A stretch of DNA of 49,914 nt from Clostridia bacterium. GTDB lineage: Bacteria > Bacillota > Clostridia > Oscillospirales > Acutalibacteraceae. The position numbers and the translations under genes were made by a program. Under the pieces are notes generated by a model. It saw only the letters and a list, made by a program, of their open reading frames with translations, did not search any database and was not told the origin of the DNA. Shown here piece by piece: positions 15,870-24,518 of the stretch (the first letter of the stretch is position 1; each line of letters starts with the position of its first letter). Location of the stretch: positions 1-49,914 of the forward strand of contig JAFXAK010000025.1 of NCBI GenBank assembly GCA_017517135.1. Direction: 5' to 3'.

Positions 15870-16468
15870 GAAATTTTGAAGAAAGAAAAGCAGAAATTTT
15901 TCTGAGAAGCGAAAAGAGAATCAAACTGAAAAAAAGAAAACGCAGACAGCTTTTGGCGTTTTGTATTCCCGTATGTTTATTGGGTATTGTTTCAATAGCT
16001 CTTATCCCCGCATTGCCGTTTGTTTCGGACGATGCCGCATACGAAAACAATGCGCCTGTTTCGGATGATGAAGTAATTGCAGACGAGGATGCTCTTACCG
16101 AAAATGCACAAGACTTTGTTTTACTCGAAATCAAAGAGCTGTCCGGACAGTCCCAGCAGTATTACACAATAACCGACACAAAGCAAATAAACGATATTTT
16201 TACTAAGCTCGACGCTATTGTGTCATCATATGTATCACTTGATGATATTTCGGGAGAATTTTCAGACAGCTCTGCCGAGGATACTCAAAGTAATACTCTG
16301 AAAAACAAGGGCGGATATATCATAACAATAACAAGCTCCGACGGTTCAGAACGGACCTTCAGTCTTACAGATAACATCCTTTCTGATTCAAGGCACAATA
16401 TTGAAATTAAGCTCAGTGCCGCTCAGTTAACCGAGCTTAAATCGGCTTTAAGAGGTGACAGCAAATGA
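15866..16468 (+). CDS. Single-pass membrane protein, probable anti-sigma factor
   Basis: A 200-residue protein. It has a strongly basic cytoplasmic tail (RIKLKKRKRRQ), one hydrophobic helix at about 29-52 and an outer domain with an acidic linker (about 55-75). The outer part includes TITDTKQINDIFTKLDAI and KGGYIITITSSDGSERTFSL, resembling small clostridial extracytoplasmic beta-rich domains. Overlap of four bases with the sigma gene on one side and four bases with the next gene on the other shows tight coupling. No enzyme motif is seen, and the anti-sigma role is inferred from position and topology. Confidence 0.7.
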   Translation: MRNFEERKAEIFLRSEKRIKLKKRKRRQLLAFCIPVCLLGIVSIALIPALPFVSDDAAYENNAPVSDDEVIADEDALTENAQDFVLLEIKELSGQSQQYYTITDTKQINDIFTKLDAIVSSYVSLDDISGEFSDSSAEDTQSNTLKNKGGYIITITSSDGSERTFSLTDNILSDSRHNIEIKLSAAQLTELKSALRGDSK

Positions 16469-18099
16469 AAAAGAAAAAATTGTTTCTACCCATTGGTATT
16501 GTCTCGGGAATAATTATCCTGTTTATTGCCTCTGTTTTCGTCTTTGGTGCCGTTATCAGTGAACACGGCTACGGAATTTCAAGCGGTATCATATACTTCG
16601 CCAGCAACGGCTCTACTTATCTTATAGACAACAACGATATGGCAATGCGAGTATCTGACTGCAGCGATAATGCCGAGCTTTTCAACGGCTTTGAAAACGG
16701 CGACAAGGTGTTGCTTTTCCATGACGGTGTTGAAACAAGCTATCCGTCACAGACGGGCGGTTATTATCTTCTTCGTCTGGCAAAGGGGAACTCAGAGTAT
16801 AAGCCCGAGGATGAAATATTGGGTATTTACACAACAGACAGCGGTAAAAATACATCTGTTACTGAGAAAATAGATTTTGATGTTCAGTATATCCGCACGG
16901 GGTTACAGAATTTCGCGGGAGACTTTCCTGTTGTAAGCATTATCGGTTCCGTAGATGAGCTTAATGCATACAATGAGGAAAATAAAGATAATTTCTGCCT
17001 TGACTACCGCGAGGATAATGTTACGGATTATCTTGATGCCTGTGAAAAATATACCGCTGAGTTTTTTGAGGAAAACTTACTGATATTCATAGTCCTCGAA
17101 GAAGGCAGCGGCTCCACAAGCCATAATGTTGAATCGGTAAAAGCCGACACTAACGGCACTATTTATATCAATATCCTTTCCGTTGAGCCTGAGGTCGGAA
17201 CCTGTGATATGGCATATTGGCACATTATGACAGAGATACCGAAGATTTCTGTACCCGCTGAAGCTGATAATATTATTGTTTATTACAACGATATGATAAT
17301 AAACAACAATCATTCCCACTCCCCTGCTGCCGAGGAACAGACTGTTGAAAATCCTGTTTCGGGTTATTGCGGAAACACACAGACAACTGTATATTTTGAC
17401 AACGGCAAAAGCTATACCTTTATGTATGACTATTCTGTTACAATGACAGACATACTTATAAATCTGAATTATGATGAGAATAAGATTTGCAAATGCCTGC
17501 CTGAATACAAGGTTGACACCGAATTCGGAACAGGGTACTCAATAAATCTTTCTCAGGGCTATGCGAGAAGCGATAAAGGTCAGGCAGATTTAACACAAGA
17601 ACAGATAAACAAATTAAAAGAAATTATAATTTGGGCTAAAGAGGAAGCGGGTATTTCTTCTGAAAATACAGCTTATCCCGACTATTCCTTTTCGCTGACA
17701 TGGAACATCTACGGTATAAGCTCATATGACAGCGAAACAGGAACACTTATAAAAACCAAAGATGCAACAAATCCGAAAGAATACACAACAGCTCTTAAGC
17801 TTTCAGCTGAACAGTATTCTGAGATTTGGCAGCTTATAGAAAAGCTGGATATTGAAGACTATCCCGATGAATACAATCCGCATAACAACGGTGTTTCAAC
17901 TCCGTATATGACCTTGATTTTATCCGTAAAAGCAGACGGACTTGACAAAACTGTTACGGTTAAAGAAACTGTACTGTCTTATGAAACAAGTAACGCAAAG
18001 GGACAGAAATTCCTTGATGTGTGCAAGGGCATAAGAGACATACTTACCGCAACAGACGAATGGCTCGCTCTCCCCGAATATGAATTTTTCTATGACTGA
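16465..18099 (+). CDS. Membrane-anchored protein with a PrcB-like domain
   Basis: A 544-residue protein with one N-terminal hydrophobic helix (about 8-32) that would anchor it outside the membrane. Residues about 145-280 (FFEENLLIFIVLEEGSGS, then CDMAYWHIMTEIPK) resemble the PrcB C-terminal-type domain described in protease complexes, common in clostridial envelope proteins. Residues about 300-540 form another extracellular region, with two tracts (YSFSLTWNIYGISSYDSE and LSAEQYSEIWQLIEKLDIEDY) like those in other Clostridia surface proteins. It has no catalytic motif. It overlaps the upstream gene by four bases and lies 15 bases before the serpin gene, suggesting a shared role in handling proteases at the cell surface. 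Confidence 0.65.
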   Translation: MKKKKLFLPIGIVSGIIILFIASVFVFGAVISEHGYGISSGIIYFASNGSTYLIDNNDMAMRVSDCSDNAELFNGFENGDKVLLFHDGVETSYPSQTGGYYLLRLAKGNSEYKPEDEILGIYTTDSGKNTSVTEKIDFDVQYIRTGLQNFAGDFPVVSIIGSVDELNAYNEENKDNFCLDYREDNVTDYLDACEKYTAEFFEENLLIFIVLEEGSGSTSHNVESVKADTNGTIYINILSVEPEVGTCDMAYWHIMTEIPKISVPAEADNIIVYYNDMIINNNHSHSPAAEEQTVENPVSGYCGNTQTTVYFDNGKSYTFMYDYSVTMTDILINLNYDENKICKCLPEYKVDTEFGTGYSINLSQGYARSDKGQADLTQEQINKLKEIIIWAKEEAGISSENTAYPDYSFSLTWNIYGISSYDSETGTLIKTKDATNPKEYTTALKLSAEQYSEIWQLIEKLDIEDYPDEYNPHNNGVSTPYMTLILSVKADGLDKTVTVKETVLSYETSNAKGQKFLDVCKGIRDILTATDEWLALPEYEFFYD

Positions 18100-18114
18100 T
18101 AAGGAGGAAAGGAT

Positions 18115-19374
18115 ATGAAAACATCTCGCACCGGCCTTTTGTTAATAAGCTTACTGCTTATATGCGCTTTTGTCTTCAATATGAGCGGCTGTACTATGGA
18201 AGTTCAGGCAAAAAATCTTATGGAAAATATCTCCCCGAACACAGTAAGCACGCTTTCAGATATCAATTCACAAAACAGTAAGGTTACTGATTTTGCAATA
18301 CGCTTATTCAAGGCAACTCAGGAAGACGGAAAAAATACGCTGATTTCTCCTTTATCCGTGCTTTGTGCCTTGTCTATGACCGTCAACGGTGCTCAAAAAG
18401 AAACTCTTGAGCAAATGCAAGCCGTACTCGGAATGTCCTCTAAGGAGCTAAATGAGTATATTTACACATATGTCAACAGTCTGCCGCAGTCAGAAAAATA
18501 TAAGCTCAGTATTGCAAATTCAATATGGTTCAATGAAGACGAACGGTTCAGCGTAAATCAGAACTTTTTACAGACAAATGCAGATTATTATTCTGCGGAT
18601 ATTTATAAGGCACCCTTCAACAGTCAGACCTGCAAGGACATCAATAATTGGGTAAGCGAAAAGACGGATAAAATGATTCCCGAAATTCTTGATAAAATTC
18701 CTTACTCTGCGGTTATGTATCTTATCAATGCACTTGCATTTGAAGCAGAGTGGTCAAAGATATATGAAAAATATCAGGTGCGTGACGGTAATTTCACAAA
18801 GGAAGACGGCACAAAGCAGAAAGCTGAATTTATGTATGCAACCGAAGGGACATATCTTGAGGACGAAAAGGGCGCGGGCTTTATAAAATATTATAAGGAC
18901 GGCAAATATGCCTTTGTTGCAATGCTCCCGAATACAGGAGTAAGTGTATCGGAATATATAGCCTCTATTGACGGTGAAGCAGTATATACAATGCTTTCAG
19001 CTCCGATTAATACTACTGTTTACACAGCAATACCCAAGTTTGAAACCGAATATTCCGTTGAAATGTCGGAAATACTCAAGGCTATGGGAATTACAGACGC
19101 TTTTAATCCCGACAAGGCAGATTTTGAAGGTATCGGAACTTCAACCGAAGGACCGCTCTATATAAACAGCGTGCTTCATAAAACCTTTGTTTCCGTGGGA
19201 GAAAAGGGCACAAAGGCCGGAGCGGTAACCGTTATAGAAATGAATGACGGTGCAGCTGCCGAGCCGCTTGAGCCCAAGGAAATTTATCTTGACAGACCGT
19301 TTGTTTATATGCTCATAGACTGTGAAAACAATGTTCCGTTCTTTATAGGCACTATGACAGATATTGAAAATTAA
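18115..19374 (+). CDS. Serpin lipoprotein (serine protease inhibitor)
   Basis: A 419-residue serpin. The signal peptide ends in a lipobox (MSGC, Cys near 26), so it is lipid-anchored outside. Serpin signatures are present: FAIRLFKATQEDGKNTLISPLS, INNWVSEKTDKMIP, LINALAFEAEW, a GEKGTKAGAVTV hinge, and DRPFVYMLIDCENN followed by PFFIGTM. Small residues in the hinge fit an inhibitory serpin. By alignment to antitrypsin the scissile region falls in MNDGAAAEP, suggesting elastase-like proteases that cut after small residues (inference). Gut Eubacterium siraeum secretes comparable serpins (siropins). AAGGAGG precedes the ATG. It is the last gene of the sigma-factor operon. Confidence 0.94.
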   Translation: MKTSRTGLLLISLLLICAFVFNMSGCTMEVQAKNLMENISPNTVSTLSDINSQNSKVTDFAIRLFKATQEDGKNTLISPLSVLCALSMTVNGAQKETLEQMQAVLGMSSKELNEYIYTYVNSLPQSEKYKLSIANSIWFNEDERFSVNQNFLQTNADYYSADIYKAPFNSQTCKDINNWVSEKTDKMIPEILDKIPYSAVMYLINALAFEAEWSKIYEKYQVRDGNFTKEDGTKQKAEFMYATEGTYLEDEKGAGFIKYYKDGKYAFVAMLPNTGVSVSEYIASIDGEAVYTMLSAPINTTVYTAIPKFETEYSVEMSEILKAMGITDAFNPDKADFEGIGTSTEGPLYINSVLHKTFVSVGEKGTKAGAVTVIEMNDGAAAEPLEPKEIYLDRPFVYMLIDCENNVPFFIGTMTDIEN

Positions 19375-19380
19375 TAAAAT

Positions 19381-19412
19381 ATGTCCGCAGCCGTGTTGTG
19401 AGCTGCGGACAT
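19381..19412. terminator. Convergent terminator hairpin
   Basis: ATGTCCGCAGC (19381-19391) pairs with GCTGCGGACAT (19402-19412). The T-run is short. It sits between the serpin operon and the convergent GTPase gene and probably serves both. Confidence 0.6.
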
Positions 19413-19424
19413 ATTTGCTTATGT

Positions 19425-21443
19425 TTATAATTGTTCTGTACTTAAAGCACCTCTTGCCCATAAAATCCATTTTGATCTGTCGAGAGGATCAGCGCCTCTT
19501 CTCGGGGCATCTGCTCCCAGCCCCTCGGGACATTCTCTGTAGCCGTAAAAACAGGTTGAGCAGACTGCTCTGCCTGAGGACATAGCTGCAAGCTTTGCGG
19601 GAAAATCCATAAATTCTGAGAAAGGAACAACGGCATCAAGCGTTACGGTATCTCCGAGGGTAAACGGAGCATCGCACTCTCCTCTGCCCTGAATGATTTT
19701 TGTCAGAAGCTTACCCGAAAGCTCAGCGGGGGCAACAATACGCATTTTCATCAAGGGCTCGAGCAAGGTTGAGCCGCAGTCAACAAGAGTGTTCATAAAA
19801 GCCATAGGGGTTGCAACAAAAAAGTCAAGCGGATGGGTGTGTATGGTGTGATGCTCACCGCCTATGAGCGTACACTTAAAGTCCGTTACCTCCCAGCCGT
19901 GAAGTCCCTGTTCAAGACATGTGTTGAACGAGCGGTGAATATGGCTCTGATAGCGGTAAAAGCATTGGTTGTTGGGCAGCCTTCCGTGATAGCTCACTCC
20001 GTAGCCTCTCGGCATAGGCTCAAACATAAATTCAACCACAGCCCAGCAAGGCTTTGGCATAGTATATACACCTATACCTCTGCCTTTAGCAGAAGGAGTT
20101 TCACGGTAGATTACCGTCGGCGGGGAAAAATCCGCCCTGATATTATATCTTTCTTCAATAAGGGATTTGAGAATCTCGGACTGTATATTACCCGTAAGAT
20201 TTATAACAATTTCGGATTGTCCGTTTTCCCATTTTGCATCAATATACGGCTCCTCGTCGGACAGCTCTTTGAGTGCATTGGCAAGTCTCGGTAAAGCCTC
20301 GGGATGCGTGTCGGCAGGAGTTGCCCTTACTCTTAACAGCGGATGTGCAAGGGGATAATTTACGGACGGTGAAACAGAGCCTATGAAGCTTCCGACCTTT
20401 GCCTTGGTAAGACCGCAGACAGCGGCAATATCGCCTGCCTCAACAACACCCGCATCGGTAAATTTCCCTCCCGAAGCCTTGCGAATCTGAGAAATTTTGT
20501 CCTTGTTGTCGGGGACTTCTTCTATGCTGACAGCATCATTCTCCGAGGGATTTGTTTCTTTGCTTACACAATCGGGAGAAATTACCCTAACGATATCCCG
20601 ATTTTGTACACTTCCGCCGAACATTCTGATATGTGCTATTTTCCCCATTGCCTTGTCGTGCTCAATTTTGAAAATAACACCCGAGGTCTCCTGTGTTTTC
20701 TTATATTCCGAATGGGGCATATATTTTACTATGAAGTCTAAAAGCCCGTCTGTTCCGAGCCCTTTTTTTGCACAGCCGCAAAGCACGGGGGTTATTTTTG
20801 TATCAAAAATTGCTTTCGGTAATTTTTCCTCAACCTCTCGTTGCGACAAGACCTCGTCGAGCAGATAAAGCTCGGCAACCTCTTCATCAAATTCGGCAAG
20901 AGCCTGAGTTGCCGCACTCAGAAGATTGCACTCTGTAATACCACAGCTGTCGCTCCCCTCGTTCAGAGGCTTATTTATCGGCATAAAAACTGTTTTTTTG
21001 TCGGCAAGACGGGTAAGCTCGACAAGAATACCTGAAACATCAGAGCCTGCCATATCAAGCTTATTTATAAAAATCAGTCGGGGAATGTTAATCTCAATGA
21101 GTGCAGACAACAGATTCTGCGTGTGTGCCTTGATAGAGTCGGGGGCAGAAATCACAAGCACGGCAAAATCGAGAGCCGCAAGGCATCTTTCAACCTCGCC
21201 CGCAAAATCAATGTGCCCGGGGGTATCAATGATATTGATTTTCTCACCCCTCCACTCAAGTGAAGCTGTGGCGGAACGGACAGAAATTCCCCTCTGCTTT
21301 TCTATCAAAAGAGAATCGGTGCGGGTTGTACCGTCATCAACCGAGCCTATTTCACGGATAACACCCGACTTATATAATAGCTGTTCCGTAAGCGTTGTTT
21401 TTCCCGCGTCAACATGAGCTAAAATTCCTAAGTTGCGATACAT
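19425..21443 (-). CDS. TetM/EF-G-like translational GTPase
   Basis: A 672-residue ribosome-binding GTPase. G1 is HVDAGKTTL, G3 is DTPGHIDF and G4 is NKLD, followed by domain II and EF-G-like domains III-V with GGEHHTIHTHPLDF and TLLEPLMKMRIVAP. It most resembles the tetracycline ribosomal-protection family (GSVDDGTTRTDSLLIEKQRGI). However, the C-terminus (CFYGYRECPEGLGADAPRRG) differs from classical TetM, and it sits in a metabolic operon rather than on a resistance element. A house function in ribosome rescue is as likely as drug resistance. It lies 26 bases after the kinase gene. Confidence 0.85.
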   Translation of the reverse strand: MYRNLGILAHVDAGKTTLTEQLLYKSGVIREIGSVDDGTTRTDSLLIEKQRGISVRSATASLEWRGEKINIIDTPGHIDFAGEVERCLAALDFAVLVISAPDSIKAHTQNLLSALIEINIPRLIFINKLDMAGSDVSGILVELTRLADKKTVFMPINKPLNEGSDSCGITECNLLSAATQALAEFDEEVAELYLLDEVLSQREVEEKLPKAIFDTKITPVLCGCAKKGLGTDGLLDFIVKYMPHSEYKKTQETSGVIFKIEHDKAMGKIAHIRMFGGSVQNRDIVRVISPDCVSKETNPSENDAVSIEEVPDNKDKISQIRKASGGKFTDAGVVEAGDIAAVCGLTKAKVGSFIGSVSPSVNYPLAHPLLRVRATPADTHPEALPRLANALKELSDEEPYIDAKWENGQSEIVINLTGNIQSEILKSLIEERYNIRADFSPPTVIYRETPSAKGRGIGVYTMPKPCWAVVEFMFEPMPRGYGVSYHGRLPNNQCFYRYQSHIHRSFNTCLEQGLHGWEVTDFKCTLIGGEHHTIHTHPLDFFVATPMAFMNTLVDCGSTLLEPLMKMRIVAPAELSGKLLTKIIQGRGECDAPFTLGDTVTLDAVVPFSEFMDFPAKLAAMSSGRAVCSTCFYGYRECPEGLGADAPRRGADPLDRSKWILWARGALSTEQL

Positions 21444-21469
21444 CTGTGCACCCCACCTTCTTTGTAATA

Positions 21470-22528
21470 TCAGATATCAAATGCCATACTGCATCTGTTT
21501 TTTACATTCATTTCCCTAAAATATTCATTCTCTTTGGGTATCCATTCATTGAAAAAACGAACCGCCATTTCGGGAGAATTGCGTTTTTCTATGCGATTTT
21601 TCTGCTTTTCTTCCGAAATATCAATAAACACGGATAAATCATAATAAGCCGAAAGACACGGGTGCATAGAATATGTCCCCTCAATTACGGTAAGCTTTTT
21701 CGGATAAATTCTTTCCGACTCTTTGATTTCAAAGGAAGAGCAGTCAAAGCGCCTGTAGTCAATCGGCTTGTTTTGTGACAAGGGAATAAGCACCTCGGAC
21801 AAAAAGCGTTCTCTGTCAACATTTCCGCCGACCTCGGCAAAACGCCCGGGTGTTCTCTGCTCGGGACGAAGAAAAAAATCGTCCATATGAAGAACCGTAC
21901 AGTCATATACCCTTTCAAGCATTTTCCCGAGTGTTGATTTTCCGCCTCCGCACTTTCCGTCAATTGCAAGCACAACGCAGCCGCAGGAGAGCATTTTATC
22001 AAGCTGTACAAACAAGGGCATAAAGAAAACAAATTCATCTGCAATAACCCTGTAGGCGGGAGAATACACCTTTCGGAAAACATCAGAATGGTGTACGGCA
22101 GGATATCCGTTTTCTTTCCATTGTGCCGCTTGATTTTCAAAGTCTGATAATGAAACCTTAAGTATATTCTCAGATATCAGTTCTCTCACAGCTGAGAGCT
22201 TATTCTCAAGCTCCTTTTCTCCGTTTGCCTCTTTTTTTGCAGACAGATAAAACAGCTTTGCAAATGTGTTTATGCTTAATCCCTGCTGTAAAACAGAAAA
22301 ATGCACACGGGTATATTCACCGTCGAGCTTATCATACAATTCAGAAGAAAAAACTGCATTTTCATATTCTTTTCGTATATAATCGGTCACAGCATCCAAT
22401 GACGGCACCATATGCTCGCATCCGAATGAACTCTGATAGATATACTTAAAAATATCCTGAAGCTGTAATTCAGGATATTTCTTGTAATGTTCTGCAAGTA
22501 AATTACGGGTTACTTCGTTTGTTGACAT
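21470..22528 (-). CDS. Uridine-kinase-like P-loop kinase with an N-terminal extension
   Basis: A 352-residue protein. Residues about 1-180 form a helical region unlike classical kinases. Then VLAIDGKCGGGKSTL is the Walker A of the uridine kinase/phosphoribulokinase superfamily, with LHMDDFFLRPEQR and VIEGTYSMHP as the acceptor-binding and Walker B-like segments, and a basic RIEKRNSPE lid. The substrate is not evident: nucleosides and pantothenate-like vitamins are phosphorylated by relatives. It lies 13 bases after an ECF-transporter S component, so phosphorylation of the imported compound is an attractive but unproven role. Confidence 0.75.
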   Translation of the reverse strand: MSTNEVTRNLLAEHYKKYPELQLQDIFKYIYQSSFGCEHMVPSLDAVTDYIRKEYENAVFSSELYDKLDGEYTRVHFSVLQQGLSINTFAKLFYLSAKKEANGEKELENKLSAVRELISENILKVSLSDFENQAAQWKENGYPAVHHSDVFRKVYSPAYRVIADEFVFFMPLFVQLDKMLSCGCVVLAIDGKCGGGKSTLGKMLERVYDCTVLHMDDFFLRPEQRTPGRFAEVGGNVDRERFLSEVLIPLSQNKPIDYRRFDCSSFEIKESERIYPKKLTVIEGTYSMHPCLSAYYDLSVFIDISEEKQKNRIEKRNSPEMAVRFFNEWIPKENEYFREMNVKNRCSMAFDI

Positions 22529-22541
22529 AAATTTCTCCGTA

Positions 22542-23081
22542 TCAATCTCTTAATCGCTTCAAAGTCTTATTATTTTCAAGCAGCATAACAACCACGGGAA
22601 CAAGAACTATCTGCACGATAATTCCCGGAACTGCATTTATAACCGCCCCTGCAAGAAAAGCAGAAAATGTAAAGCTGTCTCCGTTAATCCCCATACAGAT
22701 AAACATTGCTGTACCCCACACAAGTCTGCCCGCAATCATAGACACAAGCAGAGAGATGTATATGTATATCTTTTTTTCTCTCAAAAGCTTATGCATTATC
22801 CCTGCAACCAGACCGTATGCCGCAAGCTCAAAAGCCATACATACGGCAGTCGGGAAAAGCGGCGGCATACCGAGAATAAGAGAACGAAGCAAGGGGGCAA
22901 TAAAACCGACAGCCAGTCCCCACGGAGCACCGCATATAAAGCCGCAGAGCAGCACGGGAATATGCAAAGGGCACAGCATTGAGCCGATTTCGGGAATCTG
23001 CCCCGTCAGAAACGGCATAACAAATGCCAAAGCAAGAAAAAAGGCGGATAAGGTCATTTTTAACAAGTTGCTGTTTTTCAT
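22542..23081 (-). CDS. ECF transporter S component (vitamin-type substrate binder)
   Basis: A 179-residue membrane protein with about six hydrophobic helices. It begins with SNLLKMTLSAFFLALAF, the short basic N-terminus and AxxxA-type first helix common in ECF S components, and has GAPWGLAVGFIAPLLRSLI in the middle. It would bind a vitamin or similar small molecule and use shared EcfA/EcfT modules, which are not in this window. Substrate cannot be told from sequence alone. GAAAGGAAA precedes the ATG. It is preceded by a leader with two terminator-like hairpins and followed by a kinase gene. Confidence 0.85.
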   Translation of the reverse strand: MKNSNLLKMTLSAFFLALAFVMPFLTGQIPEIGSMLCPLHIPVLLCGFICGAPWGLAVGFIAPLLRSLILGMPPLFPTAVCMAFELAAYGLVAGIMHKLLREKKIYIYISLLVSMIAGRLVWGTAMFICMGINGDSFTFSAFLAGAVINAVPGIIVQIVLVPVVVMLLENNKTLKRLRD

Positions 23082-23107
23082 AGAAATTTCCTTTCATAAA
23101 TACAAAA

Positions 23108-23242
23108 AGTGACATCATCTCTCCTGAGATAATGACACCTCCTCAAATTAAAACTGCTCTGCAAAAAAAAGGAAACTTCTGCTTCCGTGATATTCTTCTG
23201 AATATCACATTGATGATACAACACATAATGCTGCATTGTCAA
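23108..23242 (-). promoter_or_regulatory. Promoter and two-hairpin leader of the ECF S-component operon
   Basis: Minus strand: TTGACA (complement of 23237-23242), 18 bases, TATCAT (complement of 23213-23218). A hairpin GTGATATTC/GAATATCAC (23187-23208) lies at the predicted start. GGAAGCAGAAGTTTCC then folds weakly before eight T (23163-23186). A stronger hairpin (23108-23140; GTGTCATTATCTC with GAGATGATGTCAC) is followed by TTTTTGT. Two terminator-like elements within 100 bases suggest attenuation. I recognise no known riboswitch consensus. Confidence 0.55.
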
Positions 23243-23269
23243 GGCTTGTGTTTAATATTTTAATATATA

Positions 23270-23298
23270 TTGTAAAAACAGCACAATTATGGTAAGAT
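23270..23298 (+). promoter_or_regulatory. Promoter of the aminotransferase gene
   Basis: TTGTAA (23270-23275), 17 bases, TAAGAT (23293-23298), about 31 bases before the ATG. Divergent from the S-component promoter. Confidence 0.55.
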
Positions 23299-23328
23299 AT
23301 TGAAAAATCTTAGTTTTCGGAGAAAAAA

Positions 23329-24495
23329 ATGTTATTTTCAGATATAATCAACAGCTTCGGTGATGAAATATTCGCAGTCCTCAATGAAAAAAAAGCAGAG
23401 GTTGCAGCGACGGGCAAAAAAATATATAACCTCAGCATAGGCACACCCGATTTTGAAACACCCGAGCATATCCGCCGTGCGTTGGCTGATGCAGCTATGG
23501 ATTCTGCGAACTGGCACTACTCCTTAGGTGACACTCCCGAGCTTCTTGACGCTGTTTGTAATTACTATAAAAACAGATTCGGTGTTGAAATCTCTCACGG
23601 GCAGGTTGCAAGCTGTAACGGCTCTCAGGAGGGAATGGGACATATCGGTATGGTGCTGTGCAACAAGGGAGACACCGTTCTTCTGCCTTCCCCCTGCTAT
23701 CCCGTTTTCATAGCAGGTGCAAAAATGGCTCAGGCTGATATTCAGTATTATCCTATGACAAAGGAAAACGGCTTTTTGCCTGAGGTTTCAAAAATACCCG
23801 AAGAAATTGCAAAAAAAGCAAAATATATGATTGTATCTCTGCCCGCAAATCCCGTGGGAAGCATAGGAACACCCGAGCTTTACAGAGAAATAGTTGCTTT
23901 TGCAAAAAAATACGATGTCTTAATCATTCACGACAACGCATACAGCGATATTATCTATGACGGAGTAAAGGGCAACAGCTTTTTTAACACTCCCGGGGCA
24001 AAGGATGTGGGAGTTGAATTTTTCAGTTTGTCAAAAAGCTTCAATGTTACGGGTGTGAGAATAAGCTTTCTTGTCGGTCGTGAGGATGTTATTTCTGCCT
24101 TCAAAAAGCTTCGCTCTCAGATAGATTTCGGTATGTTTCTGCCGATACAAAAGGCTGCTGTTGCCGCATTGACAGGACCTCTTGACGGGGTAAAGGAACA
24201 GAATATGATATATCAGCAAAGAAGAGACGCTCTGTGCAAGGGACTTTGTGACATAGGCTGGACAGTACCCCAAAGCAAGGGCAGTATGTTCGTCTGGGCA
24301 CCCTTGCCCGAGGGATATACGGACAGTATGTCTTTCTGCTTACTGTTACTCGAAAAATGCGGTGTGGTCTGCACGCCCGGATGCAGCTTCGGACCTCTCG
24401 GTGAAGGATATGTGAGATTTGCACTCACCTTACCTGTTGAAAAAATCAATGAAGCAATAGAAATAATAAAAACAAGCGGTATTATCACAAACTAA
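23329..24495 (+). CDS. PLP-dependent class I/II aminotransferase
   Basis: A 388-residue fold-type I aminotransferase. LSIGTPDFETPEHI at the N-terminus, NGSQEGMGH for phosphate binding, LPANPVGSI, and SLSKSFNVTGVRISF with the PLP lysine near 233 are clear. The family covers aspartate, alanine and LL-diaminopimelate aminotransferases and the substrate cannot be fixed from sequence. It runs 23 bases into the GH38 gene with no terminator, so they may be co-transcribed, although a metabolic link is not obvious. Confidence 0.9.
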   Translation: MLFSDIINSFGDEIFAVLNEKKAEVAATGKKIYNLSIGTPDFETPEHIRRALADAAMDSANWHYSLGDTPELLDAVCNYYKNRFGVEISHGQVASCNGSQEGMGHIGMVLCNKGDTVLLPSPCYPVFIAGAKMAQADIQYYPMTKENGFLPEVSKIPEEIAKKAKYMIVSLPANPVGSIGTPELYREIVAFAKKYDVLIIHDNAYSDIIYDGVKGNSFFNTPGAKDVGVEFFSLSKSFNVTGVRISFLVGREDVISAFKKLRSQIDFGMFLPIQKAAVAALTGPLDGVKEQNMIYQQRRDALCKGLCDIGWTVPQSKGSMFVWAPLPEGYTDSMSFCLLLLEKCGVVCTPGCSFGPLGEGYVRFALTLPVEKINEAIEIIKTSGIITN

Positions 24496-24518
24496 ATTAT
24501 CAATCGAGGGAATATGTT

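Noticed and set aside
20926-21417. 163-codon ORF antisense to the TetM-like GTPase
   Set aside because: A shadow of a strongly conserved gene, with composition typical of the reverse strand.
19425-21443. Acquired tetracycline-resistance gene tet(M)
   Set aside because: The C-terminus differs from TetM, there is no leader or mobile element, and it belongs to a metabolic operon.
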